64,000 bases of DNA from Antennarius striatus (lineage: Eukaryota; Chordata; Actinopteri; Lophiiformes; Antennariidae), in assembly GCF_040054535.1 (NCBI RefSeq), contig NC_090781.1, forward strand, positions 6,200,982-6,264,981, read 5' to 3'. The stretch's first letter is position 1. Every line of letters starts with the position of its first letter. Of the stretch, positions 27,521-39,228 are shown one piece after another. Under the pieces are notes generated by a model that did not search any database, had not been told where the DNA came from, and worked only from the letters and a program-made list of their open reading frames with translations. The position numbers were made by a program, and so were the translations under genes.

Positions 27521-28499
27521 ATGTCAAAAACACCCATTACTGATCCCACGCCAGAGAAGGTAATTCCGTTAGATGTTGCTTGGTTGTACTCAAAAGTTGG
27601 AATCCAGGCTTTCTATCACTGTATATGTTACTCGTTATGTTATTGAGGGTATATGGAAACCTACCGAGCAGCAGCTGCTACACCTCAGACCTGGTAGTGT
27701 TGCACACCTTGAAATTACACTGAAAATTCAAATGAATGTGTTGCATTTGTGTATTTTTAGACAATCAGATCACGTCGTAACGTCAAGTCGTGTTAAGGCA
27801 TGAATTTATGAATTTAATACATGAATTTAATACGTTTACAGTATTTCAGTTTCTGTCATTTGCCAATTATTGCATAAGATGAGTTGGTAAACGGTACTAC
27901 ATCATGAAAATGAAGTTATTTTTAAATTGTGCATTATTATCAAGACTGTAAATGTATGCAATGTTTCTCAGATAAATTTGACTCTGTGTCTCTTAAGGAG
28001 CTCCTTCCACCAGCAGCACCCAGCGGCGTAATGTCTGACAGCGTCTCCCTCCCATCTTATAAAGAATACCCTGCTCACCGTCCTCTCATTAAAACACTTG
28101 TACATCACACCCCTCACACGCGCACACATCAGTCCTGTTATCCATCTAAACCTAGGAAGGCATTCCCAGAGACCAGCATCGAAGGTAACTTTCAACTGTG
28201 TGAGGGAGTTTTCCCTTTACAATGTTTCCATTCGGGTATGATGGTGTTAGAAAGCTCCATGGTTACTTGTGCAACATGATGCCACACTACTTGAGTGTCT
28301 CAGCTACACCATCACCTATTCATTGGGTTCTCATCCATTCCTCCTATTCATCTGTCTAAATTTAAAAGTAAACGTTATTACATTAGATTATGATCACACC
28401 GCTCAATCTGTTCACCAGAATCCATCACAACATCTCCATATGATTCTCATTCTTTACACAGTTAATCTTGTATGTGTGTGCGTGTGTGTGTGTGTGTGT

Positions 28500-28531
<32 letters not shown>

Positions 28532-31500
28532 AGCAATCCTTTCTGCTTTGAGGAACCTCCAGGAGAAGATCAGGAGGTTGGAGTTTGATAGAGAACCTAC
28601 AGAGTTCAGACCGCACACGATGGGAAAAGATGCATCCTGCACATTTCTGCAGAGTGATAAAGTAGCTGATGGGCAGAATGATCAGACAGGAAAAGGCACA
28701 AGAAGGGAGATAAGTGGAAAATCTAACTGCAATCGAGGTAAGTGTGAAACAACAAGTTTTATTGTTCCTTTTTATCTCTGTATCTCATTGTCTGAGATAT
28801 AGTGGGGATAGAGACAGGGCAAGGAAAAGAGAGAGAGAGAGTGGCAGATAGGCCAGATAGAATTTCCAGTCCAGATTGTGCTGTAGTTACTGAAGTGGAG
28901 GCGGAATTTCCAGGCATTTGAATTTTCTGTCTTCCATAATTGTTCCCCACCTGTCGGGTTCTGTTGGGCTCTGCTGAGTTTCACCGCGACAAACCTATTT
29001 GGGATAGGATAGAATGGCGGCGTGTGCACACGCAGCGGCTCCTCTCTCTCCCGCTAGAGCAGTTCTTTTCGTGGTTTTTTTTTTTTTTACTGCCTGTGGG
29101 TCTGAGAGCACTGTAATTTCAGCTGTGCTGTATGTCGTGCATATATGGTACATTTGACAATGAAGTTGACTACGACTATGACTATGACTTTCAGCATTGG
29201 TCACAAACTTGGATGCTGCAGAGTCTCGCTGTGTAAAGCTGGAGCAACAACTGTATCACATGAGGAGGATGTTACACAGCACCAGAGCAGACAGGACCAG
29301 TCTGATCAAGCAACAGGTCAGCTTTGTGTTTTGTGTCATGTGCTGTAATACAGACACTGATCACATTTACTCATAAAGAAAAGTTTATGAGTAAACAAAT
29401 TTTACAAATAGATGTGACTGAGCAAAGTTTGTATGAGTGTATAAATTACAATTCTTGTTCCGGTACATATGGAGATGACCAAGTCAGCCAATCAGCAGTC
29501 TGACACAGAGTGTGAGCGTTCCCAGTTGGTTAAGCTGGAGCGACTGGAGCGGGAGTATCTTCGACTGACCCACACACAAAATCAGGCCGAGGTAGATACA
29601 AGGACTCTTTAGTTTGTTCAGGCAGCGCCTGTCCTACAGAGTACATTTCTGTACCAGTCACAGCCTGCCACAACAATCTGTCTGCAAATAGGTTGATTGC
29701 AAACAATCTATTTGCAGACAAAAGAATAATAAATATATACATATGTATATATATACATAAAAGAATATATACATATACTGTATATGTATAAAAGAAAATA
29801 TACATATTCTTTTATACATATATAATGAAAGAATATATGCATACAGTATGTATGTGTATAGATACAGGCATGTATTTCTTCTGAGTGGTTATAAATGGAA
29901 ACCTGTTTGTTGATACCCATTAAACCTCAGATCAATTTGGAAGTTACAATTTAGTTCAATGAGAAATGTTTTTAGGTTATGTTCTAATGTTTTAGAATGT
30001 TTTATTCTAAGTGGATGATGAAAAAGAACTTCAAACTCTTTTATGATTATAATCTGATTGTGATGATTATGAAAATGGCAGATGAAGATTCGGCAGCTGG
30101 AGATGAAACTGCAGGAGGAGGAAAACCAGAGGAAGCTGGTTCAGGATAAGGCCAATCAGGTGAAAACTCAGATTTTTATTTTTCTTCTTCTACTTTAACG
30201 CTCTCAACTGTGAGTTTGTGATAAAGTAACTCTGCTTACGGCGTTTTGAGTTACATTGTTTGAGATTATACTTTAGTTTTCAAAAACAGGGAAAAACAAG
30301 AATTCATTTTTTTTGACTTTCGACTCTCCACCACAAATACTGGAATCTTGGAATCACCAGTAAATTGTTGAAAGCTAATAATATAATGTTACTTTACAAT
30401 AAATAAGAGTTAAACAAATATTATTAGCCTGTAGCAACCCTCGTGACCAGCAATGTTGAAGAAGCTCCAGAAGACGAGATATCAATATTTTTATCTTTGT
30501 AAGCTTAAACTAAATCCATATTAGCCAAATATTACTGAAATGCATTCATAAAATACGGTAAAGAACTGGGAGTAGTCATTTTCAGTTTAGCCTGGAGATG
30601 ACTTAATTCGACTTATGTCGCGTCTTGTGGAACCAATCAGTGATGTAAGCCGAGTTTTACCTGTGGTACTTATTTCTGAAAGAAAGCTTATTTTGTTGTT
30701 TTACACCCTCCGTTCCTCAGCTGCAGAAAGGCTTGGAGGTCAATAGGATACTGCTGCAGTCCGTGTCACCTTGCTTGTCCAACAGACAATCTAAAGAGAA
30801 GAAGTCGGGTTCAAAGGTAAACATAGTCATGCAGATGTCTCTCCAGGCTTACTACATCTTTACATTTAACTTTAAATGTAATGAATCAAAAGAGTCACCC
30901 ACTGTTCTCCCTTTGTCTCATCATGACCTCTGTTTGTCTTTGAGGAGAATTTGGGGATATAAAAATGGTTCAACATTTTTGACAGTAAATGGGGAAATCA
31001 ATCAATTTGTCAGTTTCCCAATAAAAACAAAAACCCCATCCAACTCATGCTGCCATGCTTTCCTCTGAACTGTACTGAATGCTTGAAAGCAGTGATGTAT
31101 TGTAATTGTCAGTGTTTGTCCGTCTGTCTGTTTGTCCGTCTGTTAGTCCATCTTTGTAACTGTTGTAGATAGAAAGATGAAATAGAAAGCACATTATTCA
31201 GCCGGCAAACGGGATGAAAATAAGATGATGACCTTGACCTTTAGACAAATTTCAAATTTTTTACACTCAGGAACCGTATAAGTTAGAAAGACGAGGGAGA
31301 AGGCCAGTGTGAGTAAGATCATAGATCAAAGCTAGCTTTGAAAATAGGTCAGGGTAAAATTTTGAATTCAGGGGTGTCGCGGGGTGTTGCAGTCTCTGAC
31401 TGCCTTGGTTCTAGTTTCATTTTTGTCTTTGCAGAGATCTTCTCCACAGCAATCTCCCCCACACTACAGACTGAACCTCAGCGACGTACCTTTTGTTGCT

Positions 31501-32433
31501 GGAACGGTAATTTTGTCACATAAAGTACAATTCAAAACTCTGCACACTCCTAAGGTGTATCCAAACATTTGACTGGCATGCATTTGTGGTTTTATCATTG
31601 GAATGAAATTATATTTATATTTTCTAGTGCTCCACTTGCACTAGTTTTTCATCCCTCCCTACTTCTCCCCAACTTTCAGTCTGTAACCTGCAGCCACTCA
31701 GTCCGAGCAAACGTCCAGTCAGTTCTGTCCCTCCTGAAGCAACACCAACCACACCTTTGCAACAGCCGTGTCCTCTCAAACAATGGAAACTATGAGACAG
31801 GCAATTGCAGACATTCAGATGCTTCCTCTTCCTCCTCAGCTAGTGGGGAGGAGCTATCAGAGCTGATTCAAGCCCTACAGGGGGAGCTGCAACTCATGAG
31901 TTTGTGAGTATGGGTCCATCAGAGCTGCAAATGGAATGAATGGGTAAGGATCATGTTTAGCTTTATTTTTGTTATCATGTGTTCATTAAGAGAGCAGGAC
32001 AAGCTGATGAGACAGTCAGAGGCCAGTGTGTTTGAAGAAGAAAGAAAGGAACTTCAGAGGGAGCAGGAGAGGCTCCTGCTGAGGATGGAGAGGAAAGGAG
32101 AACAGATCAGTAAGCTCTACAAACACAAAACACAGGTGTGTTTAAACAAAAACAAAAAAAAATCACACAAAACCACACTGCAAAACCAAAAAAAATTTTT
32201 CATCTGTCCTCTCGTTCACTTTTCCTTTCCTCTCCACATAGATTAAGAAGTTGAGAAAGGAAGCCAACAGTCACAGTAGGTCAAAGAGTGGGGATGAGGT
32301 GAGAATGAATGCCACAGCGTTCACCAGAAGTTGCTCTGCTGGACAAGGCAGAGTCAGACCAGGAGCGAGAAGCCAGAGAAACCTGAGGCTTCTGAGGGAC
32401 ATGAAGGCTCTGCAGACATCTCTACGCACCTGA
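27521..32433 (+). CDS. cep57: centrosomal protein CEP57, 11 coding exons, 491 aa
   Basis: Centrosome/microtubule coiled-coil protein needed for pericentriolar material organisation. Exons: 27521-27559, 27998-28184, 28534-28737, 29195-29316, 29475-29591, 30082-30159, 30721-30816, 31435-31506, 31680-31903, 31991-32135, 32242-32433. All are in phase with GT..AG borders. An unstructured N-terminus is followed by the family helix AILSALRNLQEKIRRLEFDR and a central coiled coil (LVKLERLEREYLRLT; IRQLEMKLQEEENQRKL). The C-terminal microtubule-binding region has PHYRLNLSDVPFVAGT and a final coiled coil. Length is close to human CEP57 (500 aa). The PHYRL..PFVAG segment and the HSVRANVQSVLSLLKQH helix fit CEP57 better than CEP57L1. 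The start at 27521 is in phase with exon 2. A poly(A)-like AATAAA lies near 33137. Confidence 0.93.
28478..28531 (+). repeat. (GT)n microsatellite abutting cep57 exon 3
   Basis: A TGTG run, broken by one TATG, continues directly into the TAG acceptor at 28531-28533. It occupies the place of a polypyrimidine tract. Confidence 0.95.
28985..29192 (+). mobile_element. short retroposon-like remnant before cep57 exon 4
   Basis: The segment ends with TTTGACAATGAAGTTGAC followed by TACGAC/TATGAC hexamers, a typical fish retroposon 3' tail. The poly-T run at 29078 and the CTCTCTCTCCCGC block lie inside. Its hexamer tail runs straight into the TTTCAG acceptor of exon 4. Confidence 0.4.
29715..29870. 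repeat. AT-rich alternating purine-pyrimidine tract
   Basis: Interleaved TATATACATA, ATACTGTATATG and similar self-complementary units lie in a cep57 intron. Several short palindromes overlap. Confidence 0.8.
31085..31417 (-). repeat. dispersed repeat family R1, copy 2
   Basis: Read on the minus strand it carries the family blocks AGTCAGAGACTGCAACACCCC, a GATCTATGATC region and TTTCATCTTTCTATCTACAAC, ending near CATCACTGCTTTCAAGC. It stops about 17 bases before the acceptor of cep57 exon 8, so the element forms most of that intron. Confidence 0.7.
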
Positions 32434-34173
32434 AAGCCACCAGGAAATGAACAAGGAATGATCACAGGCGTCCAATTACTTGTTAACCACCTTTAATTCC
32501 TATACATGGACCTTAAAAAAGGTTTGAAGGCTTGGAAAATCAACTGACCTGTTTTTGTTAATGCAAAATCTGCCTGGAGTATCATCCTGATGGCACTTAA
32601 GTGTTGTAACAGCAGGGAGCGCCACAGAGACAATGAACTCAATTGTTTTATTTTTTTATTTGATTTTGACTTTTATTGTAGTTTTCTGCCCATGAAAATC
32701 AGTCAAACAGTGTTTGAACAAAACTCATAGTTTAATTTAAAAAAAACATTTCCTCTTTTTTAACTTGAAGAAGCAATGGTGCTAAAACATTCTTGGGTTC
32801 TTTATTGGTTACATTATTAAAAATTTAATAACTTTTCCGCAGAATGAATGCAGCAGCCATTAGTAATGCAAAGAAACAAAGAAACTACAGCAGTTTAATT
32901 CATAGTCTTGCAAGTTGATCGTGTTAATGGTTTGAGAAGGACCTGTGTTATTAAAGTCATTGTCCTGTCTCCTGTCACTCTGACTGAATCTGATGTGTTT
33001 TACTGTATAGGAGTCTATGTGTGTGTGAGTGCATGTGTGCTCTCATGTTGTATTCACCGATAGGTAAGTGAATTTGGGTTATTTTGTATATTTGACAATC
33101 AGACTGAACTATAAATAAGCACAACCTTATTTAAGAAATAAAAGATTGAGTTTGCATATTATGACATGACTGCTTTGGTGTGATAATACATGTACTGTAT
33201 ATGTATGCATTAGTTTTATGCATAGCCCACCAAGGATTAAAGGATATTCCTAGGATTGAGTCCATGTCTTAACCGGATAGACGTCCTTTGATTTCACAAG
33301 TTTTCTTTATCATAATTATTAATATCACCAACCCCAAATTTTAACCAAACGAGAAAAAACAAGCAAGTAATTTCTTCACAGAATATAGTATTCCATTTCA
33401 TTTCATCAAATGAGTGTCACAAATTTTTGGTATTGTGATTGCTCTTCTTAATTTGCAGCATTCTGTGTTTTGGGGATGTCTTGGTCAGCGCAGAGTAGAA
33501 AGTGTTTGTTGCATCCCCCAGTGATTAGTCTGTAAGTCAAGACAACATCAGTATTGTTCCTCACCGGTCAACTCTGTCCGCAGGACAGAAGCACTCAGTT
33601 TAAAGGTTGTCAGGGTCAGCTGAGATCATCTCAGAGTGATATGACAACAGCTTCTCAAATTTATCATATGTTTCCGCTTCCGGGTACAGAAACAAGTCCA
33701 CTGTTAAACAAAGAATGAAAATCCAGAAATTAAAAAGTACAAGTACTTCCTTTAGAGGAAAAAAGTAAAGCAATGAAAGGAACTTAAAAAAAAAGACAAA
33801 CATAAAGAGTCTATAATGTCAGGAAGTCAAGTTGTTCATTGATTTTAAAATAAATAAAATTCTTCATAACATTACATAACTACTTCAGACTGAAATGTAA
33901 CACATGTAATTGTGTCAATTGTCTTGGTGCTTTTCCGACGGTAAGTCTGCCGTTTTTACACAATTCATACAAATTTTTCACTGAATTAGTCCTGTATAAG
34001 CTCATATCTCCCGGGAGGTAGAAGGAATTGAAGAGCCATGGCCAAGGAACCATTCTGCTTCATCTTCAAGTTCAGAAATGGAGAGCAGGGGGATGGGTAC
34101 ACCAGGGAAAAAGCATCATCCAGTCATAAGAGTATAAAATGTGAGAGTAAAATGTATACATGATAGCTGAAAC

Positions 34174-34243
<70 letters not shown>

Positions 34244-34392
34244 GTGTGTTTGTGTCAGTATAGAGTCTATACTATAGACTCTTCGGGAACACTGAGAAAA
34301 CGAGTATCAAACGAGTGTCTAAGCACACACTTGAACCTCTATTTCATTTTATATTTTGATTGACAATAATTAAGTGATGAGTGTGATGTTGT
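32434..34392. other. cep57 3' flank and intergenic stretch
   Basis: It should include the cep57 3'UTR (AATAAA near 33137). A (GT)n run lies at 34176-34252. A minus-strand open frame at 33600-33700 is listed separately. I see nothing else identifiable. Confidence 0.4.
33600..33700 (-). CDS. possible terminal exon, unidentified
   Basis: On the minus strand a good acceptor (TTTAACAG) is followed by an open frame reading VDLFLYPEAETYDKFEKLL and ending ADPDNL-stop. The composition looks protein-like. To join the upstream coiled-coil gene it would need a phase-1 donor; the first exon of that gene (36435-36765) does end in phase 1. It could be an alternative last exon, an exon of another gene, or chance. 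I do not recognise the sequence. Confidence 0.25.
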
Positions 34393-34578
34393 TTATTGCA
34401 GGTAGTCGGTGATCACAGCTGTCCATAAAAGACGTGCAACCTGCACGTGCTTGTCCCTCTCCAAATCCGACACCTTAGGTTCTGAGGGGAGCCCAGACAT
34501 GTGATCCTCGCAGCAGAGGGTCCAGTGTCTCATCACTTTTGACCGGGCCTGGATCGCCATGGCCAAATGAAAACCACA
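34393..34578 (-). CDS. possible terminal exon, unidentified
   Basis: On the minus strand the acceptor TTGTTACAAG is followed by 62 open codons (CGFHLAMAIQARSKVMRH; SDLERDKHVQVARLLW) ending at a TAA that overlaps an AATAAA. It starts in phase 0. Possibly an untranslated or alternative 3' exon of the neighbouring coiled-coil gene; chance is not excluded. Confidence 0.2.
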   Translation of the reverse strand, partial: CGFHLAMAIQARSKVMRHWTLCCEDHMSGLPSEPKVSDLERDKHVQVARLLWTAVITDYLQ

Positions 34579-34751
34579 CTTGTAACAAGAGTCCGATGTT
34601 TGTGTGGTCAGGTGTGATCAAATCCGTCAGGGGGGAGGGGGGGGTCACACAGAAAATGCCCGAGCTACATCGATGTTAGTAAAGAAGGACAACCTGTTTT
34701 CTGAAGCAGGTTCTCATTTTCTGTGATTCAACCTCAGTCATGCTACTGGTC

Positions 34752-36765
34752 TCAAGACTCTGTTTCGGTTAAGGAAGCCAGTTTGACTTTAGATCCCTCC
34801 TGGTGTTTGGTCAGAACCGGTCGGTTGGTGTAGATGTCATCCACAGGTAGAAGGAATGTGACTGTTTTTACCTTGGCCCTACAGAGGTCAGTAAATCAAG
34901 AGAAACAAGAGTTAATATGGCTGCAATGCTTCATGTTGGGAGATGTCTAAACTAGTCAGAAAAAACTTGACACTATTTGTCAAATGAAAGCTAAACTTAA
35001 AGAGTATTACTAAAAGTCAGTTGCACGATTGTCTGTACCTGTTTTTGTGCACATATTCCTGCAACGAGTGCCTGTTGGAGACTCTACCCACATCTCCTCT
35101 GGCTGAATGTCCAAAGACGCTGTTCCCATGCTGGATTTCTTTCTGTAATATTCCCCACTCAGAGTGACTTTGCTGCTTCCCGTCAGTCCACCCCTCTCTC
35201 ATCGTCACACCAGACAGGTTGGAACTGATAGAGTACCTTCGGACCGTCATGATAGTGTTTTCTGTAAAATAATGTGAACAATGTGCATTGGAATGGATTT
35301 GTTGCCACCGACATGTGATGGAAATAAATCTGTGATCTAATTTTGAAATTTTGTGTTATAAAAATGCAATAATGTATTCAAACAATGTAGATACATCTCT
35401 TTTCCATTCATTACTCAAGTGGTTGTCAGTTCTTTACATGAAAGAATTTTGTTAAGCATTTTAGTAAAGGATCACTGTGTTGCTTTAAACAGGGGTGGAC
35501 AAACTTTGTACCTGGTGGGCCACACAGAGTTCGAAAATATGACAGGCGGGTCAGGCAAGGAGCAGATGGATGAAGTGTTTATTTGTACTAATGCAAATGA
35601 CAAGTAAAAACATATAACAGGTTTTGGCCTGTAACAGGCAGCAAAACGTTCATATGCGAGGCTTACCATAAAAATTATTTTACAACTGGATTTGTTTCAT
35701 AACAGTAGATGTAACGTGTTTCAGTGGGAACAGTGCTGCTGGTCTCCTATTATTTCCAGTGCATCAAAGTCAAACAAGTTTGGTGGGCCGGATTACAAAG
35801 ACTAATGGGCTGTACTGTACATTGCCAGCCGTAGTTTGTCCATGTCTGCCTAAGAGACTTTGGAAGATCCTGTGTTTTTTGGATTGAGGAAGTAAATTAG
35901 AATATCTTTCCTCTTACTCTATAAAATTGTAACTTTTCTTCCCTTTCTGATGAGGCCAGATTATTTGAGGGCTTTAATTAATAATTTTTGCCTACTACCT
36001 TATCCTTTAGCTTGAATTGATTCATTCCATCATCTTCTTATCTGTTTCTTCAAGTCATGGGGGTTGCTGGAGCCTATCCCAGTGGGCTTATGGGCAAAGA
36101 CTGGATATTCCAGGCACAATGGCAGTGCACCATGGAGCCGCATGAAAGACAAACAACCACTCAGTTGGAGAACCCAGAGAGAACCCTTGCAGACGCAGGG
36201 AGAACATAAACTCCACACAGAGCAGGACTCGAACCCTTGCCTGTGAGACAACAGCACAACCTACTGCGCTACCATGCCGCCCTTAGTTTTAATTTCGCAA
36301 AGATCAGCATAACATAAAATTTGATCTACATTTTTCCATCTGGTATGTTGTTTGCAAACTCTTTCATGTGTGACTTATAACATATAGAGTGCTGTTTGTA
36401 GAACAAAAAATTCCAAAGCAATGACCTCCCTCACCTTTGTATTGTCCCTCCAGGACTGGTGCAGATGAATTCCGCCTCAGGTTCACGTAGGGGTTTTCCT
36501 CAACCCCCGTCCACTGCTCTGCTGCTACGGATGCTGGGATGACTTTCCCAGGCACGTTCCCAAGCGACTGCTGATGGTAGTCTCTACGCAGATCCCTGTT
36601 CTCCACCTCCAACTTCTTGATTTCATCACGCATCTCCATGATGACTTCTGCCAAGCTCCGGGTGCTCTCCATGACACTTCTGCTGCGCTGCCAGAACCAC
36701 GGCTTCCCAAAAACTGGAGACTCATTCAGGAGAAGCTCGCTGTTCTGCTGCTGGGGTTTTAACAT
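34752..36765 (-). CDS. small coiled-coil protein, 3 exons, 226 aa (CCDC195-like?)
   Basis: Exons 36435-36765, 35039-35261 and 34752-34878 join in phase through GT..AG borders and end at a TGA. Near residues 35-60 an amphipathic helix (SLAEVIMEMRDEIKKLEVEN) predicts a short coiled coil. Later come NPYVNLRRNSSAPVLEG, a Ser-rich basic stretch (MTVRRYSISSNLSG) with likely phosphorylation sites, and a C-terminal block VKTVTFLLPVDDIYTNRP. No signal peptide or membrane segment is seen. The helix plus the RRYSISS and VTFLLP blocks recall my memory of CCDC195, a vertebrate protein of unknown function I believe lies beside DOCK10, as this gene does. That identification is tentative. The start is the first Met of the open frame. 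The gene lies between cep57 and dock10, on the dock10 strand. Confidence 0.65.
35492..35853 (+). mobile_element. non-autonomous hAT/Charlie-like element
   Basis: The left end CAGGGGTGGACAAACT and right end AGTTTGTCCATGTCTG are inverted repeats with two mismatches. The interior begins with the GTGGGCCACA block typical of hAT-Charlie-like elements. There is no transposase frame and no clear 8-bp target duplication. Confidence 0.65.
36047..36285 (-). mobile_element. fish SINE/LINE-tail repeat family R3, minus copy
   Basis: Read on the minus strand it begins GGGCGGCATGGTAGCGCAGT (A-box-like), then GGTTCGAGTCCTGC (B-box-like), then CTCTGTGTGGAGTTTATG, and ends with GGGATAGGCTCCAGCAACCC. The same order is seen at 38860-39228 and, decayed, at 60285-60610. 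Confidence 0.8.
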
Positions 36766-37509
36766 GTTCCTCAGAAGGTTTCAACTGTGTACTTCAATCT
36801 CAGTCAGCATCGTTCTCTGAGGAGATTACGTCGCCTTTCACCACTTATACAGCAGAAAGGCCTCCGGTGATCAGCCAGCAGCACACAGTGGATGTTTTAT
36901 TCATCTGCCCCCAGTGTCCAGTTTCAGGAACACTAAGCAGGGGTCGGAAATGAAATGTGCACAGCAACAGAGCTTGAATGGCTGGGGACCTACTAAATCT
37001 GAAGAAGCACTGAAATAAAAACTGTGTGATGACTTTCTTATAACAATGAGCTGTATTTATGTGGCAACATCATTCTTGAACTCAAGAAATTATGCAAGAA
37101 ATATTATTTCTAGCACCTCTTTTTTTTTTGGCTTCTCGCAAAGAGTCTGTCTGTTGTTATAGTAACCTCCCTTGAAATTATTTAATCTTTCAGAAAGATA
37201 ACCAAGGAAACAAACAGAGAAAGGGGCCCATTTGGGCATTTTGACAAAGAAGATTGGAGCATTCATGTCAAAATTAAATGGTTATAAAATTCAGTTTCAC
37301 TCATTTCACCCGATGACAGAGCTGGAGAGGCATGGGGGTTGGCTGTCCTCTACCTTAAAGTGACGTAACTATCTGTGTTTTTATGAAAAGTGCTCATGTT
37401 TTTGAAGGAAAAAAATAAATAACAACAAATAATTAACAAATAATTAAGATAGATTTCACTTCAAATGACTTCAAATACACACAAACTGGACAGAAAGGAA
37501 ACTAGAACC

Positions 37510-37882
37510 GAGGCAGTCACAGACTACAACACCCTGGGACACCCCTGAATAGTGCTCTCACCTACTGTCATTGATCAAAGTAGTAGCTTTGATCTGTGGT
37601 CTTACTCACACTGGCCTTCTCCCTCGTCTTTCTATTTTATCCGGTTCCTGAGTGTAAAAAAAGTTGAAATTTGACCTTGACCTAGTTTTCTCAAGGTCAA
37701 GATCATCATCTCATTTTCATCCCCTTTGCCGCCTCAGTAATGTGCTTTTTGTTTCATCTTTCTATCTGCAACGGTTGCGAGGATATTTGGTGAACATACT
37801 AATGGAAGAACGGACAAACGTACGGACGAACACACAAACACTGACACTTCCAAAACATCACCGCTTTGAAGCGGGATGTAAT
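37510..37882 (+). repeat. dispersed repeat family R1, copy 3
   Basis: Same block order as 7515-7885: AGACTACAACACC, GATCAAAG, TTGACCTTGACCTAG, TCAAGGTCAAGATCATC, TTTCATCTTTCTATCTGCAA, and the end ATCACCGCTTTGAAGCGGGA. Confidence 0.8.
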
Positions 37883-38859
37883 TACACATAATTATTCTAC
37901 ATGGGGCTCAAAAGCCACAATTGTATGGTCAGCCGCTGCTAAAGAGCTGATGTAGCCACATATTATAGCTCATTATGAATAAAACAGACAGCCTCTGACT
38001 GAACCTGTGGTTTACCTGGCCTCATTCAATAATGAAAAGACAGATAGTGTAAATCAATATAAAAAAAAAGTCAAACACTGATCTATTAGCTGTACCAGTC
38101 AGGTATGTTTGGAACATTAATCACGTGTAACCTGGACTAAACAGCCGGCTCAGAGAAACCTGACCCCACCAGAGTCTGGGTCACCGGTTTGAAGAAGCAG
38201 GCCTGTAGATGAGGGAAACCCAATCAGCCCCAAGTTTCTGGCTCAAAAAATAGGCTGCAGAGGGGGAGGGAACGTAACAATAATGATTGGCTGGTGGTGG
38301 AAAAGAGGCAGGAGGTCAGTGAAACTAAATAGGCTACTCCTCAGGTGTGCAGCCACAGAGGGAGAGTGAAGATGCTGAGATGGAAATGTATCAGCAGCCA
38401 TTCATACGGCAGAAATAAGAACGTGGACACAAGAGAGACAGAGGACTGCTTGTCTTACACCACCAGTTCTGTGTTCATGAGTTTACGAATCCTTTTATGT
38501 ACAGAGTCACAATCGTGGACTTAGCATCAATAAATAAATAACAGTGCTCTTCTCTCTGTGTGGTCTGTAATTATCCATAATGTTTGGAAGAAGCTGACAC
38601 CCGATCTCACAGAAAACATGTTCTGAGTTAGAGAACTGTCACTGTTACATTTGAACATCAATTCACTTTCAAGTGAAAGGTAACTTCAGTCTTCTCTGTT
38701 CTGAGAATGGCTCTTTTCCAACGAATTGAATATACCATATGAATGTTGCATGTTTTACAAAACTTCAGTTTTTATTGTTATGTTGGCTTATTTATTACTC
38801 ATTGAATGACATGCTTGAACTGAAAGAACCTTATTTGACCGAGACAAGATCCATACACC

Positions 38860-39228
38860 GGCGGCACGGTGGCGCAGTGGGTAGCGCTGTCGCCACACAC
38901 AACACGGCAGGTCCGGGTTCAAGTCCCCCTCTGTGCGGAGTTTGCATGCTCTCCCTGTGTCTGTGTGGGTTCTCTCCGGGTTCTCCGGCTTCCTCCCACC
39001 TCCAAAAACATGCACTTCAGGTTGATTGGCCGGTCCCAAATTGCCCGTAGGAGTGAGTGTGTGTGTGCGTGTTTGTATGTCTTTGTATGTGGCTCCGCGG
39101 TGCACTGGCGTCATGCCCGGAGTGTCCCCTGCCTCACGCCCTATGTCAGCTGGGATAGGCTCCAGCTCCCCGTGACCCGCCACAGCGGATACAGCGGCGG
39201 TACATGAAGATGAATGAATGAAGATCCA
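38860..39228 (+). mobile_element. tRNA-headed fish SINE, family R3, best copy
   Basis: GGCGGCACGGTGGCGCAGTG (A box) and GGTTCAAGTCCCC (B box) form the head. The body contains TTTGCATGCTCTCCCTGTG and TGGGATAGGCTCCAGC, and the 3' tail is GAATGAATGAA. This is the most complete of three copies in the window. Confidence 0.85.

Noticed and set aside
27968-28000. cep57 exon 2 starting at the CAG near 27969
   Set aside because: That acceptor puts the exon in a frame with an early stop. The acceptor at 27996-27997 keeps phase.
31323-31345. Inverted CTTTGATCTATGATC-like motifs as a possible regulatory palindrome
   Set aside because: They are part of the R1 repeat in each copy, so they are not specific to cep57.
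38371-38523. 50-codon plus frame with upstream TAAATAGG and downstream AATAAATAAA
   Set aside because: It has no family resemblance or splice structure; the AT-rich context makes the signals weak.
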